From positions 1-64,000 of the forward strand of contig JAJQIF010000010.1 in assembly GCA_021199355.1 (NCBI GenBank): a DNA stretch of 64,000 nucleotides. Direction: 5' to 3'. Shown piece by piece: positions 58,401-64,000 of the stretch (position 1 is the stretch's first letter; each line of letters begins with the position of its first letter). Source of the DNA: Oscillospiraceae bacterium (GTDB lineage Bacteria > Bacillota > Clostridia > Oscillospirales > Ruminococcaceae). The notes under the pieces were generated by a model. That model ran no database searches. It was not told the origin of the DNA and saw only the letters and a program-made list of their open reading frames with translations. The translations under genes were made by a program, and so were the position numbers.

Positions 58401-61214
58401 GGTGATGGCATCCGCAAAGGATGTGCCGGAAATCGAGCTATCGTAAAGGACGTTATTTACAATGTTAGCATCAGTAGAGTTGTATACGATAGTCCATGTG
58501 ATGGTATTTGCTGCTTCGTCATAGTCACCGGTCTTGCTTATTGCGGAGTTGGTGACAATCGTCGGGGGAACGTCATAGCCATCCTCAACCCCGCCGGCAT
58601 CGGTCGTACTCGTTGCGGTAACGCTATTGGAGATGGTCGTGTCATACTCACCGCTCGCAGGAGCGTCGAATTTAACGGTATAGGTTATAACGTATGACTC
58701 ACCTGCACCGAGGGCATCAAGAGTGAGTCCCAAGCCGGCGGCAGTATAATCAGTGTCATAGTAAGATGATGTTACATCTGTCGAACCGGAGGAAGTATTG
58801 TAAGTGATGCTGTTGATTGTAATACCGTTCAATGTCAGCACCGCGCCGGCGGACGTCGACTCGTTTACTACTGTAATGGTATCACTTATATCGATTGAAT
58901 TTTGGGTACCGTTATTGGACGAAACAGTGATTGTGTAGGTTATGGTGTTTTCAGACTTGTCGTAGTCGTCGGATGTCTTATAGACAGAAACATCGGAATA
59001 CCAGTCCTCATTGTCCTTGGTTTCGACATCCTCGGCTTTTATTGTTATATCAGGACCGTCAGTAACATCTATAACAATATTGCCGTCGTCATCCGTATCA
59101 CTGCCGTTCAATGTATAGCTACCGGAAAAGTCGATGTGTCCGCTGGCGGTGTCGGATGTAAGGCTGTTAATATAACTCTCATTAAAGTATACAACTACCG
59201 TCCATACTCCGTTTACCTCTACAAATTCGTAATCAAACTTGTAGACGCCATCCTCAATAAGTTGATGCTTGTATCCGACAAGGTCACCCGGAACAGTTAC
59301 ATCCTCGGGAAGAGAGAGGGAGTAGGTATAATTGCCACTGCTTTGGATGACGCTTGCCTTGAGGTTTTCAATGTTGATTCTGAATTCAATATCAAACGAA
59401 CCGTCGGCATAGGAAGCGCCCGTATAGGTCCAAGAAATAGTCGCCACATCGGCAAGGTTGCTCGATGTCGCCGTAAGACCGTTGTTTTCCTCAGCTCCGG
59501 TACTCGCTAGCATAACCGAATAATCCGAGAAGCCGTCGGTGGTGAAGGTGACGGTTTCGGTGCCGGTTTCCTCGGAGTACTCCGAGACGGCATAGAGGGG
59601 CTCGGCGGTGTCGTCGTGGTGAGTGACGCTGACGCTGTCGGAGTTCTCGGCGGCGGTATAGGTGATGCTCACCTGAATCTCGGCGGCAGGCTCAATCTCG
59701 ACGCCGTCATAGTAGAGACCGATGTTGAAGACACGGAAGTCCTCGGTCGGCTCGCCTTCCCAACCGTAGATAGCGGCGGACTCGGCATATCTCTGGAGAT
59801 AGGTCTCGCTGTCGCTCGAATATTCATAGGCTACGAGATAGGTTCCCTCGGGGATGAGGGCATCTTCGCCGTAGGTGACCGTTATTGTGTAATCCTCGCC
59901 GGCGTATGTGAGAACAGCCGCAGAGCCGACAACCTCGAGCTCGGTGATTTCGTCGGTGATTTCTTCATCAGTAATTTCCTCGTCGGTCTCGCCTTCGAGG
60001 TCAATCTCTTCTTCATCTATAACTTCGTCTTCGGCAGTTTCTTCGTCCGTAGTTTCAACCGCATAAGTTACATTGGCATAGCCGAGAATTACGGGAACCA
60101 GATCGTCAACCGTCTCGCCATCTTCGGAGATGGTTGCAAGCACGGGAGCGGCAGTCGCAGTCATGCTGTAGGTGACGTAAGCGACGGTGTCGGTGGAGTT
60201 GCCATCGGCATCGGTGACGGTGTAGTTGCCCTGAATTGCGGTTACCGTCGAGAATACGTTGTCAACGGACACTACAACGGCGGTCTTGTCGGCTCTGCCG
60301 TCCAAGTCCGTATCGATAAATACGAGGTCGCCGGCGGACGGGACATAGCTGTCCGCAGACTGATAATAGCCGAGGTTTGCAAGGTCAACCGACCATGCGA
60401 AGGAACCTGCGTTGTATGAGAATTCGTCGGCGATACCGGCATAATCAAGGCAGAATGCCGCAAAGATGGAATCCCAGTCGGCATATTCGCTTCCGTACCA
60501 TGCGCCGTAGCGGGTGTAGCCGTAGTGGGTGATTCCGTCCTCGCCGAGCGAGTAGTTAGCTGTGGATTCGGTGTAACCGACCTGCGATTCAGCAATCGCG
60601 ACGATGTCGGTCCGGAGGTCTCCCGTAAGCTCGGGAATGGTTGCCGACCAGATTGTTTCATCCTCAACGTCGGCAGTCAGGTCGATAAGGCACTCAACCG
60701 TGTGGGTGTGCTCCTCAAGCTCACAAATGAGGGTCTTTTCGTAGCACTCGTCGGTGTGGACATGAGCGTCGGGAGTCTCCTCCTGACCGCAGATAAGAAC
60801 TGTCTGTGTTTCGTAGCAAGATTCATCATGAGTGTGCCCTGTGGATTCACTGAGACCGCAAACAAGGTTGCCCTCTTCGTCATAGCAGGACTCGCTGTGG
60901 GTGTGTCCTTCAGTTTCTTCCAGAGCGCAGACAAGCACCTGCTGTTCTTCGTAGCAGGACTCATCGTGGACATGTCCGGTTTCCTCAAGCTCACATATGA
61001 GAGTGTATTCATAACACTCATCCGTGTGGACATGCTCCTCATAGCCGCAATAGGTCTCGTTTGTCATGGCAACGCCGCTGAGGCGTAACTGCCAATAGAC
61101 AAGCAAGGTCACTATGACCGCTAAAACAAGCAAAACAGACCCCAGCATTACCCGTTGACGACGGTCGTGCCTGAATCTGTCTATGTAAGCTAATAGTGTG
61201 TTTTTCATACTCAT
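52449..61214 (-). CDS. Giant (2921 aa) LPSTG surface adhesin, probable pilus tip protein
   Basis: A membrane helix or signal (about 22-46) is followed by six H-x-H-x-x-x-C-Y type repeats (56-175), then a CHAP-like domain (199-350) in which WDS replaces the catalytic W-C-A and Lys 310 sits where His is expected. A long series of isopeptide/DUF11-like beta domains (about 360-1600), two SpaA-type domains (about 1620-1900) and two Cna-B domains follow. The first Cna-B domain is split by about 640 residues of four modules. LPSTG is at 2841-2845, followed by a helix and an unusually long basic tail of about 50 residues. AAGGG precedes the ATG. Large size and sortase context indicate a host or glycan adhesin. 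Confidence 0.9.
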   Translation of the reverse strand: MSMKNTLLAYIDRFRHDRRQRVMLGSVLLVLAVIVTLLVYWQLRLSGVAMTNETYCGYEEHVHTDECYEYTLICELEETGHVHDESCYEEQQVLVCALEETEGHTHSESCYDEEGNLVCGLSESTGHTHDESCYETQTVLICGQEETPDAHVHTDECYEKTLICELEEHTHTVECLIDLTADVEDETIWSATIPELTGDLRTDIVAIAESQVGYTESTANYSLGEDGITHYGYTRYGAWYGSEYADWDSIFAAFCLDYAGIADEFSYNAGSFAWSVDLANLGYYQSADSYVPSAGDLVFIDTDLDGRADKTAVVVSVDNVFSTVTAIQGNYTVTDADGNSTDTVAYVTYSMTATAAPVLATISEDGETVDDLVPVILGYANVTYAVETTDEETAEDEVIDEEEIDLEGETDEEITDEEITDEITELEVVGSAAVLTYAGEDYTITVTYGEDALIPEGTYLVAYEYSSDSETYLQRYAESAAIYGWEGEPTEDFRVFNIGLYYDGVEIEPAAEIQVSITYTAAENSDSVSVTHHDDTAEPLYAVSEYSEETGTETVTFTTDGFSDYSVMLASTGAEENNGLTATSSNLADVATISWTYTGASYADGSFDIEFRINIENLKASVIQSSGNYTYSLSLPEDVTVPGDLVGYKHQLIEDGVYKFDYEFVEVNGVWTVVVYFNESYINSLTSDTASGHIDFSGSYTLNGSDTDDDGNIVIDVTDGPDITIKAEDVETKDNEDWYSDVSVYKTSDDYDKSENTITYTITVSSNNGTQNSIDISDTITVVNESTSAGAVLTLNGITINSITYNTSSGSTDVTSSYYDTDYTAAGLGLTLDALGAGESYVITYTVKFDAPASGEYDTTISNSVTATSTTDAGGVEDGYDVPPTIVTNSAISKTGDYDEAANTITWTIVYNSTDANIVNNVLYDSSISGTSFADAITGSMTINGTEGVDYEYVYESGVFVGIKFLTSKEYTITYKTDAGVSLGTAGYTARNYVEVKNEDGDTVAEKYANEPVDIGGYLNKDFEDAEDAVIIYTDNTNTTIASVTRILNWSTTTTVPVGGITKGTVFEDDLDGYNWSEEQWFSYSQIIALFETLDDGLTIGTGSIPYNSGANYTIEAYDKKSGTWIKYDTLLSGGASTYDDTSTYLFTAFRITFNDAFEVSGDWKIEYSTTADITKVYTGEVSSKSYKNTTKIGSLYSDDSYVENLPVYKTDGGSTMDGTTDTTVDSSGNLTWKVYTYIQANSTETYYITDTLPAGLTFVSAKVEMANDSATLTAESADADGNMSANFGWVTQTAITGAVTGNSTDGTEIEIQIPTSLSSLVGGGGYITITYTATIDGLADMIKDAEADANGTVYVDLEKSYTNHVSVKYGKSDYGEDDQTQNVDYEEKETGDDETVDYDAVDKTGAQVGSAIKYQVVLNIHGTTLNNGSNLTLTDIASIYYSGDGGNYNNALLSLDNESIAFYQLCEITFDTGSTESGTYVDSNGVTQTITDITSKIYDASTNLRGTVYVYDVTTTDDQNNTTTTTTYFYMEKISVAWTYSQSDNGYGWYYHTLTASIPDSKPILFLYAYNVVGNVTKVDGGGYGVSNTATLSAQSDDLDKDDDSTSGTWSKYGTSASMSGSGLTIYKVDVDNYDTKLENAKFSFEMYVNGSWVQVTYDQFSIGYDASTGAKADSTSNPMSSDNYIYTDENGKISLSSAFTYNSTETAYYSWYQTETLYRLVEREAPDGYELITLYTIYFYWSDDDDSTSVTYPSNFDTSSVKVYDLNETSYTPQEYVPNQPNTSFTLVKVSTTDTSVRLSGATYALYVFHGDADTKAEDGTWTRIGTYVTDANGEITITYDASLYEFNRAYKLVEVDSPEGYNIGYNDKDLTTFYFYWSSPDTSNYAKVLPSDWASGSTGTSPSEAIDIATKSESVQATNTKTTTSAAIKKLWVDESGNSISATGYSTEVKLYWYSVAKSVAETTSSSGSSSTANLVTISSTSSGATAQMYLNNNTNSAIVNGDSAGGNGYYWNTISLSNRASLISALYQTAYSDAYVQLVLQNADDASGLQLIIQNSSYKPIAQVSPTTVTTEGSYTYVTYSTSTIRSALISAGYSDADTLTADCGGICLNFNSGKNESATLVSFSVLASVDTKAETGTISQDYSSAYSSSGGWGSWFYGDSYADFVLTEGAVIKVAYTNATTDDNIQFYVGIQYNDGSGNTKNASTAVTASGTSGTVYVPVSRILSGLSLSSSDYIQVYVQSNIWASSYGITGFTGTITSLEILVPSTSTISSTTYEIVEDDDTSISLAVATSGYPAWQAAFSSAGFGNADLQTSLSTSGAIIRVYYTNLTGGDSTLGALIQSYYDDNNGTVTQGTLTASTAAIGTDSSYVDFYVDTFTADSVFDWNYFSWVYLYGYDGVTVTDVQVLIPYSGSSVSPSGSTSVTLYNPTTGFNSTSFTDGNYIYDNNFISKLETETTPVVGAVMKEDSTVFSGYGFIDAVYSDSAEYVVIELSNVEISDYSLLSYLCLVIQGDMSANYEAICAVKPDMTMSLYDASSKTATLYYSTKTMAETELKNSGYKSASDVYADYNGVALQLETNSSFSATLVDLKVIGTVSAYYTESELHSGTPYTTEITDEYGNVTGTQYYTYTLDSSNDWSVAVANLPLSYTSGGVEYYCYYYFVEDTSSVKGISGYDVYATYSQIEGEHDGGQLVIVNTLVEELSATVNKVWVDKNGDDATTKADGSNITVQLYYYLTSGFDTQSGSYLETDFNGSQYESYEKTVCDTDNWTWTVTGLPKYKVTDDGTVYTCCYYFVETATVVSGVTNTEYSRMINFDGSVTVTVTNTVSDDSVGYSLPSTGGQNERIYIFIGMALMVLALLGCAYRNIHRIRFSAASNDTPVRKPSKPGAPSETKLFRRQKKLSKDRNGDSRAGPKS

Positions 61215-61269
61215 CGCACCCTTCCACAGTTGTTGGTACTACTTTGACGTAATATAATGAACTGCTGTT

Positions 61270-61863
61270 TTAGTTTATAAATGATATCTTCTTGAACGGA
61301 TAGATTCTTATGAGAACCTTTCCGACTATCTGATCCTCCTCGATGCAGCCGATAACGCTGCTGCGGGAATCAATCGACGTCGCTCTGTTGTCGCCCATTA
61401 CAAACACCCTGTTTTCGGGCACCTGATAGGGCAGGTCGATGTCGCATTCCCCTATTGACTTGTTCGTGACATACGGCTCATCCAGAAGCTCGCCGTTGAC
61501 GGTTACGTTGCCTTCCTCATCAATATCTATGACATCTCCGGCAACCCCTATGACTCGTTTCAGAAGAAGCTTGTTCTGATAGTAGAAGCCTATCAGGTCT
61601 CCCGTCGAGAGGTTATCCGTTTTGATGAGAAGGATTATGTCGTTGTCCGAAAGCGTCGGCTCCATGCTCGAGCCGGAAACCTGCAGGACCGGCAGGAAGA
61701 GCGTCGCCAAGAGTACTGCAATCGCCGCTACGACAGTCAGTGCATAGACGGTCGTCCGGAGCGTTATTATGAATCTTCTTCGGTATTTGAGACGCTTGCG
61801 CTCCGCTTTGACGTCGTCCTCGGTCGGCAAAACAAGAGCACGGTTCTTTTTATCTTTCAACAA
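61270..61863 (-). CDS. lepB: Signal peptidase I of the pilus locus
   Basis: 197 residues. A basic cytoplasmic N-terminus and one membrane helix (about 34-56) are followed by the nucleophile region SGSSMEPTL (Ser), the general base Lys in LLLKRVIGVAGD, and MGDNRATSIDSR. It is complete and of the Gram-positive type. The location between the coiled-coil and adhesin genes suggests it processes the pilins, as pilus loci often carry a dedicated signal peptidase. Confidence 0.94.
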   Translation of the reverse strand: MLKDKKNRALVLPTEDDVKAERKRLKYRRRFIITLRTTVYALTVVAAIAVLLATLFLPVLQVSGSSMEPTLSDNDIILLIKTDNLSTGDLIGFYYQNKLLLKRVIGVAGDVIDIDEEGNVTVNGELLDEPYVTNKSIGECDIDLPYQVPENRVFVMGDNRATSIDSRSSVIGCIEEDQIVGKVLIRIYPFKKISFIN

Positions 61864-61878
61864 TGCAAGCTCTCCTTA

Positions 61879-62442
61879 TTAAATAATGCCGTCAAAGCTG
61901 ACACCGTTGATGCTGATGGTATCAGTTTCCGTATCGTCGGAGCTGTCGGAGTCGACACTGTCGGCATTGCCTGTGTCGTCAGAGCCGGCAAGAGAGGCAT
62001 ATTCGCTGTCGACCATGCGGACAAGCTTGAGTGCGCTGTCCACCTCGCGTCTGGCTTCGGCAAGAATTTCGTCCGCCTGACGGTTAGCCTCGGCGACAAT
62101 CTCCTCGGCGCGATGCTGCGCAAGCTGAACGTCGACACCGCCGTCGACGTCGATGCCGCTGTCAAGCTCCTTGCCGCTGGCGGTAACGCGAATCGCCATC
62201 AGGTACTGCTCAAGAGCCTTCTGGGCTTCGGTGAAGATGTCGTTGAGACTCTGCGAAGCGTCGGCAACAGTGCCGAAGTGACTGATAACCTGCTCGTTTT
62301 CGTCGATTCTCCTTTGAAGCTTTTCGTTCTCTTCTTTGAGAGTTTTCTCGCTCTGCTGTAGAGCATAAATTATTTCAACAAGCTCCTCACGACTGAGCTT
62401 TTTTAATTTTACACCGGTTTCCTTTTGCTTGAACAAGCCCAT
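61879..62442 (-). CDS. Coiled-coil protein (DivIVA-like) heading the pilus operon
   Basis: About 187 residues. The start MGLFKQKETGVKLKKLSREELVEIIYALQQ is followed by a long coiled coil (about 25-125, heptads such as KTLKEENEKLQRRIDENEQ and AEEIVAEANRQADEILAEARREVD) and an Asp/Ser-rich end. There is no membrane segment. Related proteins are found beside pilus genes in gut Clostridia. The role could be to place the pilus machinery at the envelope, but that is inference. A GTG at 62454 is an alternative start. Confidence 0.68.
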   Translation of the reverse strand: MGLFKQKETGVKLKKLSREELVEIIYALQQSEKTLKEENEKLQRRIDENEQVISHFGTVADASQSLNDIFTEAQKALEQYLMAIRVTASGKELDSGIDVDGGVDVQLAQHRAEEIVAEANRQADEILAEARREVDSALKLVRMVDSEYASLAGSDDTGNADSVDSDSSDDTETDTISINGVSFDGII

Positions 62443-62523
62443 CTCTATCGCCACCAGTTCCGAATAAATGCGTCTAAGGCGGTGCGCCTCTTTTTTTCAA
62501 CGCACTGCCACTCTGTCTACACT

Positions 62524-62552
62524 ATTATAACACCGCAGATATGAAAAATCAA
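62524..62552 (-). promoter_or_regulatory. Promoter of the pilus operon
   Basis: TTGATT and TATAAT with a 17 bp spacer on the minus strand, about 80 bp upstream of the first gene. The spacer contains ATCTGCGG, a motif repeated twice further upstream. Confidence 0.72.
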
Positions 62553-62700
62553 CAACTTTTTTCTGGGTTCAAACTAAAAATTTGGAGTTAGCGACGAGTA
62601 ACATACACAACGCCGCAGATTTGTCGATTTCTATCCATTAAATTTATAATTTTGACGCACACCTCAGCAAATATAACAATTTGCCGCAGAATGTCGCTTT
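62532..62700. repeat. Three spaced direct repeats upstream of the pilus operon
   Basis: CCGCAGAT at 62533, GCCGCAGATTTGTCG at 62612 and GCCGCAGAATGTCG at 62683, all in one orientation and 70-80 bp apart. The first lies inside the promoter. They could be binding sites for a regulator or the nearby recombinase. The rest of the 62455-62830 interval is AT-rich with nothing else recognised. Confidence 0.5.
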
Positions 62701-62831
62701 GAGTTTCTTTAATAGTACCACATTTTTACCCATCAATGCAAGATGTAATAATTTCTAAAGATACGCCACCTCACCCCGCTATTTTGTGCAATTTTTATAT
62801 GAGTGTGAATTTTGAAATAATATTTTTGGAG

Positions 62832-62866
62832 AGAAAATGCCCCGCCTGGGTGAGGGGCGGGGCTCT
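62832..62866. terminator. GC-rich terminator downstream of the recombinase gene
   Basis: An 8 bp stem, GCCCCGCC with GGCGGGGC, and a 9 nt loop. On the minus strand it is followed by ATTTTCTC. Confidence 0.7.
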
Positions 62867-62964
62867 TTATTGATAAAGTGAAATGGTTCTGTATCCTAAC
62901 ACTTCAACGAGTGCGAGTAAAGTCAGCATTGCTCTGAGTTCGTACACCTTATTGTCGCTTTTGC

Positions 62965-63564
62965 TTATGTTCTGTTTTCGTACCGCTCGGCACGGTATCT
63001 GAATGTCGAGACCGCCATGCCGCACTTCCGAGCCGCTCCGGCGCAGGAATCCTCGCCCGATTTCCACTTCATATAGCAATCACCGAAGTTTTCGGGAAGC
63101 GGCGAAGGCGTTCTTCCGCACCATACTCCCCTCGCCTTTGCGGCGGCGATGCCCTCCGCCTGACGCTGGCGGATGTTGGTCCGCTCGTTTTCGGCTACGA
63201 AAGAAAGAACCTGCAAAACGATGTCCGAGACAAAGGTGCCGATGAGGTCCTTGCCACGCCTCGTGTCCAGAAGCGGCATGTCGATTACACAGATGTCAAT
63301 CCCCTTCTCCTTTGTGAGGAATCGCCACTGCTCCTGAATCTCTTCATAGTTGCGCCCGAGCCGGTCGATGCTCTTTATGTAGAGCAGGTCGCCCGGCTTC
63401 ATCTTTCTCAGCAGTCGCTGATACATCGGACGGTCGAAATCCTTTCCGCTTTGCTTGTCGAGCATGATGTTCTTCTCGGGAACGTTCTGCTCCCGCATGG
63501 CAATCATCTGCCTGTCCTCGTTCTGCTCCTTGGTGCTCACCCGCACATAACCGTAAATTTTCAT
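62965..63564 (-). CDS. Serine recombinase (resolvase/invertase family)
   Basis: 199 residues. The start IYGYVRVSTKEQNEDRQ contains the nucleophile Ser, followed by SIDRLGRNYEEI and FVAENERTNIRQRQAEGIAAAKARG, the family hallmarks. The C-terminal 50 residues contain a short helix-turn-helix-like part (CAGAARKCGMAVSTFRYRAERY). It is a small site-specific recombinase and may invert or resolve DNA. It lies about 400 bp from the pilus promoter. GAGG precedes the ATG. Confidence 0.92.
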   Translation of the reverse strand: MKIYGYVRVSTKEQNEDRQMIAMREQNVPEKNIMLDKQSGKDFDRPMYQRLLRKMKPGDLLYIKSIDRLGRNYEEIQEQWRFLTKEKGIDICVIDMPLLDTRRGKDLIGTFVSDIVLQVLSFVAENERTNIRQRQAEGIAAAKARGVWCGRTPSPLPENFGDCYMKWKSGEDSCAGAARKCGMAVSTFRYRAERYENRT

Positions 63565-63596
63565 GTCATTACCTCACTAGATTTAGTCACTCTCAA

Positions 63597-63634
63597 ACAA
63601 AAAAAGAGTGCCAGATTAATTATATCTGACACTC
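63597..63634 (-). terminator. Terminator of the nitroreductase gene
   Basis: The minus strand has GAGTG and CAGAT segments pairing with ATCTG and CACTC around a 7 nt loop (one mismatch), followed by a run of T. It isolates the recombinase gene. Confidence 0.75.
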
Positions 63635-63739
63635 GGGAGGGGGTTCAAACAGCAAATACAGTTTTTATGTTTAATTTCGAATTTTTCCGTCGTCACTTCA
63701 TCAATGACTTCGCCACCTGATGATCATCGACATCTTTCA

Positions 63740-64000
63740 TCAGATTCTCCTGACCGTCTCCGCAACTGCCTTCCTCGAGGAGTGGTTTTGCGAGGGCTCG
63801 GCGTTTTCGTCGGCATAGCCGAGGTTCAGCAGGCACAGCACTTCCTCGTTCTCGGGGAGGTTGAAGGCAGCTTTGACCTCGTCCGGGTCGATGAGGTTCA
63901 ACCACGTCGAGTCAATACCGACGTTCTTCGCGGCGAGCATCATGTGAGTCGTGACGATTGACGCATCCTCGATGCCCGAGTCGCGCTTGCCGCCGGGATA
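63740..64000 (-). CDS. Nitroreductase family protein, C-terminal part (runs off the window)
   Basis: 87 residues are visible and the frame is open to the right edge. DASIVTTHMMLAAKNVGIDSTWLNLID and LPENEEVLCLLNLGYADENAEPS are typical of the C-terminal half of FMN-dependent nitroreductases (A-x-G-I-x-x-x-W-I-x and the GYPxxxP strand). The 5' part lies beyond the window. Confidence 0.88.
   Translation of the reverse strand, partial: YPGGKRDSGIEDASIVTTHMMLAAKNVGIDSTWLNLIDPDEVKAAFNLPENEEVLCLLNLGYADENAEPSQNHSSRKAVAETVRRI

Noticed and set aside
60660-61060. CRISPR-like array suggested by regular repeats
   Set aside because: The periodicity is that of protein repeats within an open frame, and the DNA units are not identical.
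62455-62830. Inverted repeats for a DNA-invertible pilus promoter
   Set aside because: Only direct repeats of a CCGCAGA motif were found. No inverted pair flanking the promoter could be seen by eye.
62867-63079. Small minus-strand ORF overlapping the end of the recombinase gene
   Set aside because: Its first two-thirds are a shifted frame of the recombinase. It has no ribosome site, and the tail resembles no known protein.

Overview
The window reads as chromosomal DNA from an anaerobic, low-to-mid-GC Gram-positive bacterium of the Clostridia, most like the gut Oscillospiraceae/Ruminococcaceae. The grounds are a gerA spore-germination operon, a PdaA-type cortex deacetylase, IreB, a rubredoxin/FprA oxygen-defence pair, a sortase-built pilus locus, strong AGGAGG ribosome sites, and many TTGaca-17-TATAAT promoters, most with exactly 17 bp between the boxes. 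The species was not identified. No rRNA, tRNA, CRISPR array or prophage was seen.

Layout. 1-3.4 kb: end of an Asp23-type gene and gerAA-AB-AC (minus). 3.5-6.6 kb (plus): DUF421 and DUF4363 proteins, nrdR, rubredoxin and FprA. 6.6-10.7 kb (minus): SRP RNA, dnaX, ybaB, recR, Fic and tadA. 10.8-19.4 kb: a TIM-barrel protein (plus), then a lipoprotein, a GldAFG-like ABC/DUF4340 operon, pdaA and ireB (minus). 19.4-25.8 kb (minus): pheST behind an attenuator, a phosphoribosyltransferase, a HAD phosphatase and tgt. 25.8-26.15 kb: a compact type I toxin-antitoxin-like locus with face-to-face consensus promoters. 26.2-31.6 kb (minus): a small membrane protein, an MFS transporter, a phospholipase C-like protein, a MATE exporter behind an attenuator, a lipoprotein and RNase P RNA. 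31.6-38.2 kb (plus): pullulanase, PepV, a NYN-domain protein, then csoR and a metal P-type ATPase with CsoR-type operators. 38.2-40.3 kb (minus): rpiB, tsaB, tsaE and dCMP deaminase. 40.4-44.4 kb: rsmE and an Asp/Cys-rich protein (plus), a DUF4352 protein and a LexA-controlled dinB (minus). 44.4-48.8 kb (plus): two paralogous ECF sigma/DUF4179 anti-sigma operons with matching promoters. 48.9-62.6 kb (minus): a pilus operon with a coiled-coil protein, signal peptidase, 2921-residue adhesin, major pilin, class C sortase and LPQTG pilin. 62.9-64 kb (minus): a serine recombinase and the end of a nitroreductase gene.

How it works together. Most of the window is housekeeping: tRNA and rRNA modification, translation, DNA repair, sporulation and germination. 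The accessory content is concentrated in the toxin-like locus, the twin sigma/anti-sigma operons and the pilus island. The giant adhesin carries H-x-H-x-x-x-C-Y repeats, a CHAP-like domain that appears to have lost both its catalytic Cys and His, and about 640 residues of four modules in an A-B-B'-A' order inserted inside a Cna-B domain. Intergenic spaces hold two families of hairpin repeats. One shows a recurring 11 bp arm, 3 nt loop, 11 bp arm geometry.
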